From assembly GCA_938036545.1 (NCBI GenBank), contig CALHQJ010000095.1:1-17385 (forward strand): 17,385 nt of DNA, in the 5' to 3' direction. Positions 8,629 through 14,868 of this stretch are shown here, piece by piece. The notes under the pieces were generated by a model. It was not told the origin of the DNA, ran no database searches, and saw only the letters and a program-made list of their open reading frames with translations. This stretch comes from an uncultured Clostridium sp. Lineage in GTDB: Bacteria > Bacillota > Clostridia > Lachnospirales > Lachnospiraceae. The stretch's first letter is position 1. Each line of letters starts with the position of its first letter. The translations under genes and the position numbers were made by a program.

Positions 8629-9249
8629 TTACTTTGTTCCCATAAATTCTTCCATGGTTGCGGATGTATCAGAACTGATTCCTTCCCGTTTCAGCACCGT
8701 CAAAATCGTCTGGAAAATAATCTTCCAATCGCCTAAAAATGTAATATTATCTACATACTTCACATCCCAGTCAAACTTTTCTTCCCAACTGATAGCGTTC
8801 CGGCCATGAACCTGTGCAAGTCCTGTAAAACCTGGTCTGACCTCATGCCGTCTTGCCTGATGTTCGTTATAACGCTCCAGATACTGAACAAGAAGCGGTC
8901 TTGGGCCAACTACTGCCATATCGCCTTTTAGTATATTAAAAAGTTCTGGCAATTCATCCAAAGAAGTAGCACGCAGAATTTTTCCAAAAGGAGTTATTCT
9001 TGTTGCATCTTGTGCTGGATCTATCACACCGCTCTTCGGTGGTAACATCGTGCGAAACTTATAAAGTTTAAATATTTTTCCATTTTTTCCTGGTCTATCC
9101 TGTGTAAAAAGAATCGGGCTTCCTAATTTGATGCGAACAAGAATAGCCACAACAAGGAGAATTGGAGATAGAACAATCGTTGCCAATAGTGCACATAGAA
9201 AATCCTGTGGACGCTTTATGTATTTTTCGTAAATACCTTTCTTATGCAT
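8629..9249 (-). CDS. pglC: Monotopic undecaprenyl-phosphate sugar-1-phosphate transferase (PglC-like)
   Basis: A 206-residue bacterial sugar transferase of the small monotopic kind. It has one hydrophobic re-entrant helix near the N-terminus (about 17-40) with Ser-Pro at 28-29, the catalytic-core KFRTM (64-68), the Asp-Glu dyad D98-E99 in SLDELPELFN, VVGPRPL (113-119), and RHEVRPGFTGLAQVHGRN. It transfers a phospho-sugar from the UDP sugar to undecaprenyl phosphate, the committing step of repeat-unit synthesis, on the inner face of the membrane. The length matches PglC (about 200) rather than the large polytopic WbaP type. Flanked by aminotransferase and acetyltransferase genes, its substrate is probably UDP-diacetylbacillosamine or a similar amino sugar. 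A strong AGGAG lies 9 nt before the ATG; 27 nt separate it from the aminotransferase. Confidence 0.93.
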   Translation of the reverse strand: MHKKGIYEKYIKRPQDFLCALLATIVLSPILLVVAILVRIKLGSPILFTQDRPGKNGKIFKLYKFRTMLPPKSGVIDPAQDATRITPFGKILRATSLDELPELFNILKGDMAVVGPRPLLVQYLERYNEHQARRHEVRPGFTGLAQVHGRNAISWEEKFDWDVKYVDNITFLGDWKIIFQTILTVLKREGISSDTSATMEEFMGTK

Positions 9250-9276
9250 ATTTAACTTCTCCTGTTCGTAAAATTA

Positions 9277-10563
9277 TTACTCAAAACATGCACATATAAC
9301 TCTAATAATTCGTTCCTGTTCCTCAACAGTCATCTTATTATCACTGGGCAGACACAGACCTCTTTCAAATATATCCATCCCCACATCCAGGCAGCCGCCA
9401 TCAAGGTATGCATTGGTTCTGGCTCTGCCGTTTCCGTCACGGACAATGAATGGATTCATCCGGTAAATAGGCTGCATGTGCATAGGCTTCCAGATTGGAC
9501 GGCCTTCTGCATTGATGCTTGCAATGGCATCTAAAATCTCTGTAGGACAACTCTTACCATGTTCAGAAATATAAAGTGCTTCCTGCTCCCCTCTGACCTG
9601 CCTGCACATGGCATCTTTATCAATAATCATGCAGCTCAACCAGAAATTCGGCTCACTGTTTTCTTCATCATAAGGGTTCATCTGCATCGGCAAACCTTTC
9701 AGCCCTTCTTTGTAGCGCATATAAATGGCTTTTTTCTGGGCAATATGTTCCTCCAGATGTGGAATCTGGCTGCGTACCACACCGGCAATCACATTGCTCA
9801 TGCGGTAGTTATAGCCAAGTTCTTCATGCTGATACCATGCCGCACGTTCTCTGGACTGGGTAGACCACTTACGTACCTTGTCTGCTGCCTCTTTACTGTC
9901 CGTCAGCAGCATACCGCCGGAAGAACCGGTAATAATTTTATTTCCATTGAAAGATATTGCACTATATGTACCAAACACACCTGTCTGAACACCTTTGTAA
10001 GATGCACCCAAAGATTCTGCAGCATCCTCGATAATAATTGCCCCATGACGATTGCAAACTTCTCGAATTTCATCAATCTTGCTCGGTGTGCCATAAAGAT
10101 GTGCCACAACTACCAGCTTAATCTCTGGATATATCTCAAATGCTTTTTCTAACGCAACGGGATCCATATTCCAGGTATCGTATTCTGTGTCAATAAAAAC
10201 AGGAATTCCCCCCTCATATACAATAGGATTCACAGTGGCATCAAACGTCATATCACTTGCAGCTACATATTTTTGAAAAAGGGCTCCTACTCCTGGAGTT
10301 GGTTTACCATAGAGGGCTTCTCCAGCCAGCTTCATTGCCAGATGCAAAGCAGCTGTCCCAGCAGACAAAGCAACTGCATACTTACAGCCTACTTTTTCAC
10401 AAATCTGTTTTTCTACCTCATTAATATTCTCACCCACCGTCGACATCCAGTTTGTTTCATAAGCTTCCATCACATATTTCATAGAATCTGGATACATAGT
10501 TGGCGAGGAAAGCCATACTTTGTTTTCAAACTTTTCAAATCTCCCATTCTTAACAAATGCCAT
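9277..10563 (-). CDS. pglE: DegT/DnrJ/EryC1/StrS sugar aminotransferase (PglE-like)
   Basis: A 428-residue PLP-dependent aminotransferase. ALSAGTAALHLAM (65-77) binds the cofactor phosphate, EDAAESLGA (179-187) holds D180 against the pyridine nitrogen, and SFNGNKIITG (204-213) contains the Schiff-base lysine K209. NYRMSNVIAG is a further family signal. It should move an amino group from glutamate to the 4-keto sugar made by the dehydratase, giving a UDP-4-amino-4,6-dideoxy sugar. At 428 residues it is longer than the roughly 390 of PglE or EpsN; an extra stretch near residues 80-100 (GKPTPGVGALFQKY) and another near 310-350 seem to account for this. The start is set by AAGGAG 8 nt upstream. 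It is the first gene after the 350-nt spacer, so it may head its own transcript or be controlled by the leader. Confidence 0.92.
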   Translation of the reverse strand: MAFVKNGRFEKFENKVWLSSPTMYPDSMKYVMEAYETNWMSTVGENINEVEKQICEKVGCKYAVALSAGTAALHLAMKLAGEALYGKPTPGVGALFQKYVAASDMTFDATVNPIVYEGGIPVFIDTEYDTWNMDPVALEKAFEIYPEIKLVVVAHLYGTPSKIDEIREVCNRHGAIIIEDAAESLGASYKGVQTGVFGTYSAISFNGNKIITGSSGGMLLTDSKEAADKVRKWSTQSRERAAWYQHEELGYNYRMSNVIAGVVRSQIPHLEEHIAQKKAIYMRYKEGLKGLPMQMNPYDEENSEPNFWLSCMIIDKDAMCRQVRGEQEALYISEHGKSCPTEILDAIASINAEGRPIWKPMHMQPIYRMNPFIVRDGNGRARTNAYLDGGCLDVGMDIFERGLCLPSDNKMTVEEQERIIRVICACFE

Positions 10564-10645
10564 CTTTCATACTCCTTATTGCCACTTAATTCTTTTTAAA
10601 CTTCATAAGCTTTGATTGACTTCCACCAGTTCAAATAATTTTTCT

Positions 10646-10714
10646 GAACAGTTTCCTTGTAGACGAAAATCAAAACTCACGAACAGTTCCCACTGTACAG
10701 GCGAAAAGTTTAAA
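10646..10714. repeat. Imperfect tandem copy of a GAACAGTT element, about 35-bp period
   Basis: On the plus strand GAACAGTT occurs at 10646-10653 and again at 10681-10688. Each is followed by similar sequence: TTGTAGACGAAAAT in the first copy and CTGTACAGGCGAAAAGT in the second, with a few gaps and mismatches. The second copy supplies the left arm of the strong dyad. The resemblance suggests a duplicated binding site or a decayed duplication. Confidence 0.4.
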
Positions 10715-10739
10715 TTGAAACGCCTGTACAGCAATGTTC
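10681..10739. repeat. Strong inverted repeat with two CTGTACAG palindromes
   Basis: CTGTACAGGCG (10693-10703) and CGCCTGTACAG (10721-10731) are exact inverted 11-bp arms around a 17-nt AT-rich loop. A further 5-bp pairing, GAACA (10681-10685) with TGTTC (10735-10739), extends the stem beyond an internal loop of 7 and 3 nt. Each arm also contains the self-complementary octamer CTGTACAG, 31 bp apart (about three helical turns). There is no T-run after the stem on the minus strand, so it is not a typical terminator. It could be an RNA leader structure or a double operator for the downstream genes. Confidence 0.6.
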
Positions 10740-10882
10740 TTGTTCAATCCTGCAACTGCAGATTTATCTTTTCGTAACCTTAATACTGTGCTTCCCTTTT
10801 TCCTAACCCTTCCCTACCTGTCTAATTCCTGCCTCTCCCCCCGTCCCCAAGACGTTACTACCATTCAATCGCTTTTTCCTTG

Positions 10883-10902
10883 AAAAACGACCTTTATCGG
10901 TC
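10883..10902 (-). terminator. Weak candidate intrinsic terminator after the dehydratase gene
   Basis: On the minus strand, 11 nt past the dehydratase stop codon, GACC and GGTC pair around a 6-nt loop and are followed by GTTTTT. The stem is only 4 bp, so termination would be partial at best. If it works, the aminotransferase and the genes beyond it would need their own promoter or read-through. Confidence 0.3.
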
Positions 10903-10913
10903 TTACTGCTGTC

Positions 10914-12872
10914 TCAGCCTACTGCCGTCACAGCTGCTTCTGCTCTTGCGTAAGCGGCATCGGTTCCGTTGACTCCCTTATTGGCGTCTTCTGGTCTTTG
11001 GAATGTAGGTACTGCGTACCGCAGTCCTTCTCTTGCAGCATCGTCATCTTCCGTCTTGCAGACTTCTCTCAGATGCTCCAGACGCTTGTTCAGTTCCTCT
11101 TCGGAGATTGGGGTATCCCGTTCGATAAACAGCATACTGTTGCTGGTCTTATCCAGCTTTTCGGTCTGGACGAGAAGTTCTTCGTACAGCTTTTCTCCTG
11201 GCCGCAGGCCGGTCTCAACGATTTCGATTCCCTGAACGCCGGAAAGACGAATCATATTTTCTGCCAAATCCAGAATCTTAACCGGTTTTCCCATATCCAG
11301 AACAAACAGTTCTCCATTCTTTGCCAGAGCGCCGCTCTGCAATACCAGCTGGGATGCTTCTGGTATGGTCATAAAGTACCGGATAATTCGTTTGTCTGTC
11401 AGGGTCACGGGACCGCCATTGGCAATCTGACGCTTAAACAGCGGAATAACCGATCCGGCGCTTCCCAGTACGTTTCCAAATCTGGTTGCGCTGTATTTGA
11501 CCTTGCCATGGGTGCTGGCGCTTTGAATAATAATCTCGCACATTCTCTTGGTAGCGCCCATTACATTGGTTGGATTTACTGCTTTGTCTGTGGAAACCAT
11601 CATAAAATGCTGGACTCCGTATTCTTCGCACAGATCCACCAGCAGCTTGGTTCCAAATACATTGTTTTCAATGGCTTCGATACAGTTGTGTTCCATCAGC
11701 GGCACATGCTTATGAGCCGCCGCATTAATCAAAATCTGCGGATGATAAGTCTCAAATACCCTGGACATAGCCCGCCGATCTGTAATAGAACCGATTTCTA
11801 CCTGGAGATTCAGCTTACCCTTATAAGCCATCTTCAGTTCCTGCTGAACATCATATACGCCGTTTTCGTAGATATCCAGAATAATAATCTGCCTGGGTTT
11901 CATCTTGGCTAACTGCCTGCACAGCTCGGAGCCGATGGAACCGCCTCCTCCCGTAATCAGGATGACTTTGTCTCTGTAATACTCGGTTGTTTTTTTATTG
12001 GTAACGACCAGCGGTTTTCTAAATAGCAGTTCTTCTGTATCAAATTCTCGTAAGGCCCGCTTTCCTCCTACATTCTGCATAGTCGGATAGTCATATACCT
12101 TGATTTTAAATCCTGCCTCTTTATACTTTTCGTAAAGCTGCTTTTTCTTTTCTACGTCCAAAAGCGGAACTGCAAAAACAATTTCCTGAACCTTGTAATC
12201 TCGTAATTTATCAAAAACAGCCTTATCTTCTGCAAGAACCGGAATTCCGCGAATCTCTTTTCCAACCTTTTCCAAATCGTTGTCAATAAAGCACTGTGGA
12301 ATATAGGCTGCCATCCGGTTACTCAGCAGCTCTTCAGCCAGGTTTGCCCCAACACGGCTTGCTCCGAGAATGGCAATCTTAATCTTCTGATCTTCATTCA
12401 CTCTGCCTGGCTCCAGGCCGGAAAATATCCGCAGCAAAGCTGCCAGCAGTCTTCCTCTTCGTGTCTCGTTGTTGCCGCATTTATAAGCATAACGGTAAAA
12501 CATACGCAATGACAAAGAACCCAGCAGGTTTACGCAGATCAGAGAAAGCATTCTTGCAAACGTAATCCGTTCTATTGGAAGAATGAATGCCAGCAGCAGG
12601 TATACAAAAAATGCAGCAGCATCGGTTAAAATAAGGCGGATATAGCACTGGATTCCACCGTATCTCCACACCTGATTGTATACCTTTCCGGCCATGCGGC
12701 ATGCCATGACACACGCAGCGGAAAGTACGCCATGCTGAATCAGTCCTGGATATGTTAGCTTATCGCTTCCGCTATAAAGCCACAAAAGCAGTATATCTGC
12801 TATTAAAAATATGATTAAATCATACGTAATCAGCATCTTACGTATATAAATCTTTTTATTCCCTACCTGCAT
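10914..12872 (-). CDS. pglF: Membrane-bound UDP-GlcNAc 4,6-dehydratase (PglF/CapD/EpsC type)
   Basis: A 652-residue protein. The N-terminal membrane domain has about four segments (roughly 13-33, 43-62, 79-99, 106-126). A first Rossmann domain of the CoA-binding-like kind follows (IAILGASRVGANLAEELL, 166-183), then the catalytic SDR domain with NAD-binding ITGGGGSIGSEL (306-317). The active site VSTDKAVNPTNVMGATKR holds T428, D429, K430, M438 and K442; Met in place of the usual SDR tyrosine is characteristic of this dehydratase group. It converts UDP-GlcNAc to the UDP-4-keto-6-deoxy sugar, the substrate of the aminotransferase encoded next. The C-terminal 40 residues are Ala- and acid-rich and probably disordered. 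The ribosome site AAGGGA is modest. GC content matches the regulatory genes to the right, not the AT-rich genes to the left. Confidence 0.93.
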   Translation of the reverse strand: MQVGNKKIYIRKMLITYDLIIFLIADILLLWLYSGSDKLTYPGLIQHGVLSAACVMACRMAGKVYNQVWRYGGIQCYIRLILTDAAAFFVYLLLAFILPIERITFARMLSLICVNLLGSLSLRMFYRYAYKCGNNETRRGRLLAALLRIFSGLEPGRVNEDQKIKIAILGASRVGANLAEELLSNRMAAYIPQCFIDNDLEKVGKEIRGIPVLAEDKAVFDKLRDYKVQEIVFAVPLLDVEKKKQLYEKYKEAGFKIKVYDYPTMQNVGGKRALREFDTEELLFRKPLVVTNKKTTEYYRDKVILITGGGGSIGSELCRQLAKMKPRQIIILDIYENGVYDVQQELKMAYKGKLNLQVEIGSITDRRAMSRVFETYHPQILINAAAHKHVPLMEHNCIEAIENNVFGTKLLVDLCEEYGVQHFMMVSTDKAVNPTNVMGATKRMCEIIIQSASTHGKVKYSATRFGNVLGSAGSVIPLFKRQIANGGPVTLTDKRIIRYFMTIPEASQLVLQSGALAKNGELFVLDMGKPVKILDLAENMIRLSGVQGIEIVETGLRPGEKLYEELLVQTEKLDKTSNSMLFIERDTPISEEELNKRLEHLREVCKTEDDDAAREGLRYAVPTFQRPEDANKGVNGTDAAYARAEAAVTAVG

Positions 12873-12918
12873 TTATTTATCCCTTAACACTTGTTTTTTC
12901 TATCAGTTACCTTCTATG

Positions 12919-12938
12919 GGGCGGCTCTTTGGCCGCCC
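12919..12938. repeat. GC-rich perfect hairpin between secreted-protein and dehydratase genes
   Basis: GGGCGGC (12919-12925) and GCCGCCC (12932-12938) pair perfectly around a 6-nt loop. On the minus strand, where the genes lie, no T-run follows, so it does not look like an intrinsic terminator in that direction. On the plus strand it is followed by TGTTTTC and would look like one, though no plus-strand gene precedes it. A second smaller hairpin, GCCTG/CAGGC (12960-12975), lies 21 nt away. mRNA processing or protection of the upstream message is possible. Confidence 0.6.
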
Positions 12939-12993
12939 TGTTTTCACCTTATACAGCACGCCTGACGGCACAGGCAAATATCTGCTGTCAGAC

Positions 12994-13722
12994 TTACTTC
13001 CAGAAGATCTGGTATGTACCGGAAGCTGGAGCCTTAAAGGTCACTTTCTTGGTCTTTGCATTAAAGGTTGGAATAATGGTGACCCATTTTCCTGTGGTAT
13101 TATCATAATACTTGATCACCAGACTCTGGGTGTTGCTGTCCATTTCATTGACCTTAATGGTAATCTCCACAGCGCCTGGATCCGCTTTTCCGGTAGACTT
13201 GGACTGTAATACCAGGGCACGGGTATTTCCCAGCTTCTGGTAACCGGTATTCTGCTGCTCTGGGAACACCTCAGAACCATCCTTGCTCTGATTCAGTTTG
13301 TTGATTTCATCTACTACGTTCTGAGGAAGACCTGCAGTTTCTGCATTGTCAACAGCAAAGAATACCACCGCGTCACCGATTTCGACTCTGCCAGTGCTTC
13401 CTACTGAAGCGTTTTGGCCATCCTGGTTGGCTTCATTTACTACAATACTCTGGGTAACGTTGGCCTTGTCCTTAGACTGCTGAGCTACGTATGTCTTGTC
13501 GCCATTAGAAGATATTTCCAGAGATGGCTGGTTCGATGTGGAAATGGAAGTACCGGAAGTACCATTTCCTCCTACAGACGTATTCTGATTGGTCTGTGGA
13601 GCTGCAGAAGAACTGCTGTCATAATCGTCGTTGGTCGGACTAAAACTAGCTCCATATGCCATAACCGGTATCATTGCCAGGGTCAGGGCTAAAGCCATTG
13701 CTTTTGCACATTTCTTTTTCAT
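12994..13722 (-). CDS. Small secreted protein of unknown function
   Basis: I do not recognise this 242-residue protein. It has a clear Sec signal peptide: MKKKCAKAMA, a hydrophobic core, and a likely cut near AYG/AS at residues 24-25. Residues about 28-75 are rich in Ser, Asn, Thr, Gly and Gln and look disordered. From about 112 on the sequence alternates as in beta strands (VEIGDAVVFFAVDN, GAVEITIKVNE, SLVIKYYDNTTGKWVTII, VTFKAPASGTYQIFWK), which suggests a compact extracellular beta-sandwich ending at the C-terminus. After the signal region there is no LPXTG signal, no membrane segment and no cysteine. An AAAGGAGA site lies 6-7 nt before the ATG, the strongest ribosome site among the right-hand genes. 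Placed between the LCP ligase and the dehydratase, it may bind or escort the polymer outside the cell; this is only inference from position. Confidence 0.85.
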   Translation of the reverse strand: MKKKCAKAMALALTLAMIPVMAYGASFSPTNDDYDSSSSAAPQTNQNTSVGGNGTSGTSISTSNQPSLEISSNGDKTYVAQQSKDKANVTQSIVVNEANQDGQNASVGSTGRVEIGDAVVFFAVDNAETAGLPQNVVDEINKLNQSKDGSEVFPEQQNTGYQKLGNTRALVLQSKSTGKADPGAVEITIKVNEMDSNTQSLVIKYYDNTTGKWVTIIPTFNAKTKKVTFKAPASGTYQIFWK

Positions 13723-13755
13723 AGTAATCTCTCCTTTTCTTTATCTTTCCATAAT

Positions 13756-13771
13756 CAGCGCCCCCGCGCTG
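13756..13771. repeat. Compact GC-rich hairpin before the secreted-protein gene
   Basis: CAGCGC (13756-13761) and GCGCTG (13766-13771) pair perfectly around a CCCC/GGGG tetraloop in the 64-nt gap after the LCP gene. In the transcribed direction ATTATGG follows, not a T-run, so it is a poor terminator. It sits 18 nt upstream of the AAAGGAG ribosome site of the secreted protein and may mark a processing or stability element. Confidence 0.5.
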
Positions 13772-13786
13772 TTACTGGCTCATTGT

Positions 13787-14866
13787 TTATGCTTCCCTGT
13801 AAAACAGTTCTAAAAGCACCTCTATCATCTCAGCTTCGCCTGCATGGTATTCATCATAGGTTTCCGTTACCACTGCGCTTCCAGGAAGCACGTAAAAATC
13901 TTCTGATGTCAGGCTTTGTGATGCCAGGGCATCTGCCGCCATTCCCAGATACTGTTCCTTTCCCATATCGGTTATCATGTAGTTTTCTACCATCTCAAAG
14001 AGATGGGGAACTGTCTGGCTGTCCTGTTTGGACATTTCTTGGGCTGCTTTGAAAAATCCAGTAATAAATTCCTGTCCTCTCAGAGTTCGGAACAATGCAG
14101 AATGATCTTCGGCTGTATCCCTGTATCGGACAAACCGTTCTGCCTGACTGCCTTTTAACCGTACCTGGCTTCCCTCAACAAACTCTGGATCCGCCTGTCC
14201 CAATCCTGCCGGTATGGTTACCGTGACGCCGCCCACTGCATCATTGAGCAGATTCAGTGTTGAAATATCAGCAGCCAGATAATGGTCAATCGGAAGTCCT
14301 TTCATTAATTGGGAAACTTCCAATGCTGTGTTTTCACAGCTTCCCTTTGCTCCGTCACCATAGGAAAAGGCCAGGGTAATATGATCAAACTCTTCTTCTC
14401 TTACCGTGCCGTCCCAATTGACAGGAGTCAGATAAGTCATGGTATCTCTGGGAATCATCAGTATCTTTAACCGGCTTCTGGCCGTGTCCCAGGCTGCTAA
14501 AAACAAACTGTCCGCCTGGCCTGCCTGACCGCCCTCTTTTGTCTCTGTCATTTCATTGCCGCGATCCACACCCATACATAAAATCGCTTTCATATAGGTA
14601 TTTTTTCGATAGGTTTTTCCATTCCATACCACCGTATCCTGGGAAAGCAGACTCTCGTTTTCTTCGCCTGAAAGACCAAGGTTTTCATCGACATCCCCTG
14701 CCAGTTCTGTCTGCTCTGCTGCATGGCGGCTGGCAATCAGTGCTTCCGTAGCCTTTCGCTCCCGATACAGGTTTACAAAAATTACTGCAAACAGAACTGC
14801 AGCAAATACGCCTGCGCCAATTCCAATGCGGACTGCCTGGTCTCGATTTCTTCTAAGCCAATTCAT
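13787..14866 (-). CDS. LytR-CpsA-Psr (LCP) family polymer ligase
   Basis: A 359-residue LCP protein. A short basic N-terminus (MNWLRRNRDQ) precedes one membrane helix (about 13-33), which leaves the rest outside the cell. A spacer rich in Glu and Asp (45-80) follows, then the LCP domain: LCMGVDRG with D101, QADSLFLAAW with D119, ILMIPRDTM with R140 and D141, GLPIDHYLAADI (190-201), NDAVGGVTVTIP (208-219) and FVRYRDTAEDHSALFRTLRGQ (about 245-265). These Arg and Asp residues bind the polyprenyl diphosphate and metal in the family. LCP enzymes move lipid-linked capsule or teichoic polymers onto peptidoglycan, so this is the expected wall-attachment enzyme for the polymer. The start is 2 nt after the CpsD stop, so translation is coupled; its own ribosome site is weak. 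Confidence 0.92.
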   Translation of the reverse strand: MNWLRRNRDQAVRIGIGAGVFAAVLFAVIFVNLYRERKATEALIASRHAAEQTELAGDVDENLGLSGEENESLLSQDTVVWNGKTYRKNTYMKAILCMGVDRGNEMTETKEGGQAGQADSLFLAAWDTARSRLKILMIPRDTMTYLTPVNWDGTVREEEFDHITLAFSYGDGAKGSCENTALEVSQLMKGLPIDHYLAADISTLNLLNDAVGGVTVTIPAGLGQADPEFVEGSQVRLKGSQAERFVRYRDTAEDHSALFRTLRGQEFITGFFKAAQEMSKQDSQTVPHLFEMVENYMITDMGKEQYLGMAADALASQSLTSEDFYVLPGSAVVTETYDEYHAGEAEMIEVLLELFYREA

Positions 14867-14868
14867 TC

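Larger units (their letters stand above)
10564..10913. other. 350-bp non-coding spacer between dehydratase and aminotransferase genes
   Basis: This is the longest gap in the locus and I find no convincing gene in it on either strand. Read in the direction of transcription it holds: a weak hairpin with a T-run just after the dehydratase gene; a purine- and G-rich tract (10792-10848); a short dyad CTGCAACTGCAG (10750-10761); a strong dyad (10681-10739); an imperfect second copy of part of that element (10646-10675); and the AAGGAG ribosome site of the aminotransferase. I could not find a promoter with good -35 and -10 boxes at proper spacing. It may be a regulatory leader. Confidence 0.8.

Noticed and set aside
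8339..8809. Plus-strand open frame of 156 codons spanning two minus-strand genes and their gap
   Set aside because: It runs antisense across the acetyltransferase and sugar transferase genes and has no domain pattern.
9559..10152. Plus-strand open frame of 197 codons opposite the aminotransferase
   Set aside because: Rich in Cys, His and Asn with no domain signal; antisense to a well-supported PLP enzyme.
10693..10731. Inverted repeats as sites of an invertible promoter or recombinase
   Set aside because: The 17-nt segment between the arms is too short for an invertible promoter, is longer than usual tyrosine-recombinase spacers, and no recombinase gene is in the window.
10564..10750. Sigma-A-type promoter for the aminotransferase gene
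   Set aside because: Hexamers such as TTGAAC occur, but no -10 box with acceptable match and 16-18 nt spacing was found; a promoter cannot be placed.
10998..11912. Long plus-strand open frame (304 codons) opposite the dehydratase
   Set aside because: Its translation has no recognisable domain and mirrors the codon structure of the dehydratase gene, which has clear catalytic motifs on the minus strand.
12919..12938. Minus-strand intrinsic terminator after the secreted-protein gene
   Set aside because: The stem is strong, but the sequence after it in the transcribed direction is CATAGAAGG, without a T-run.
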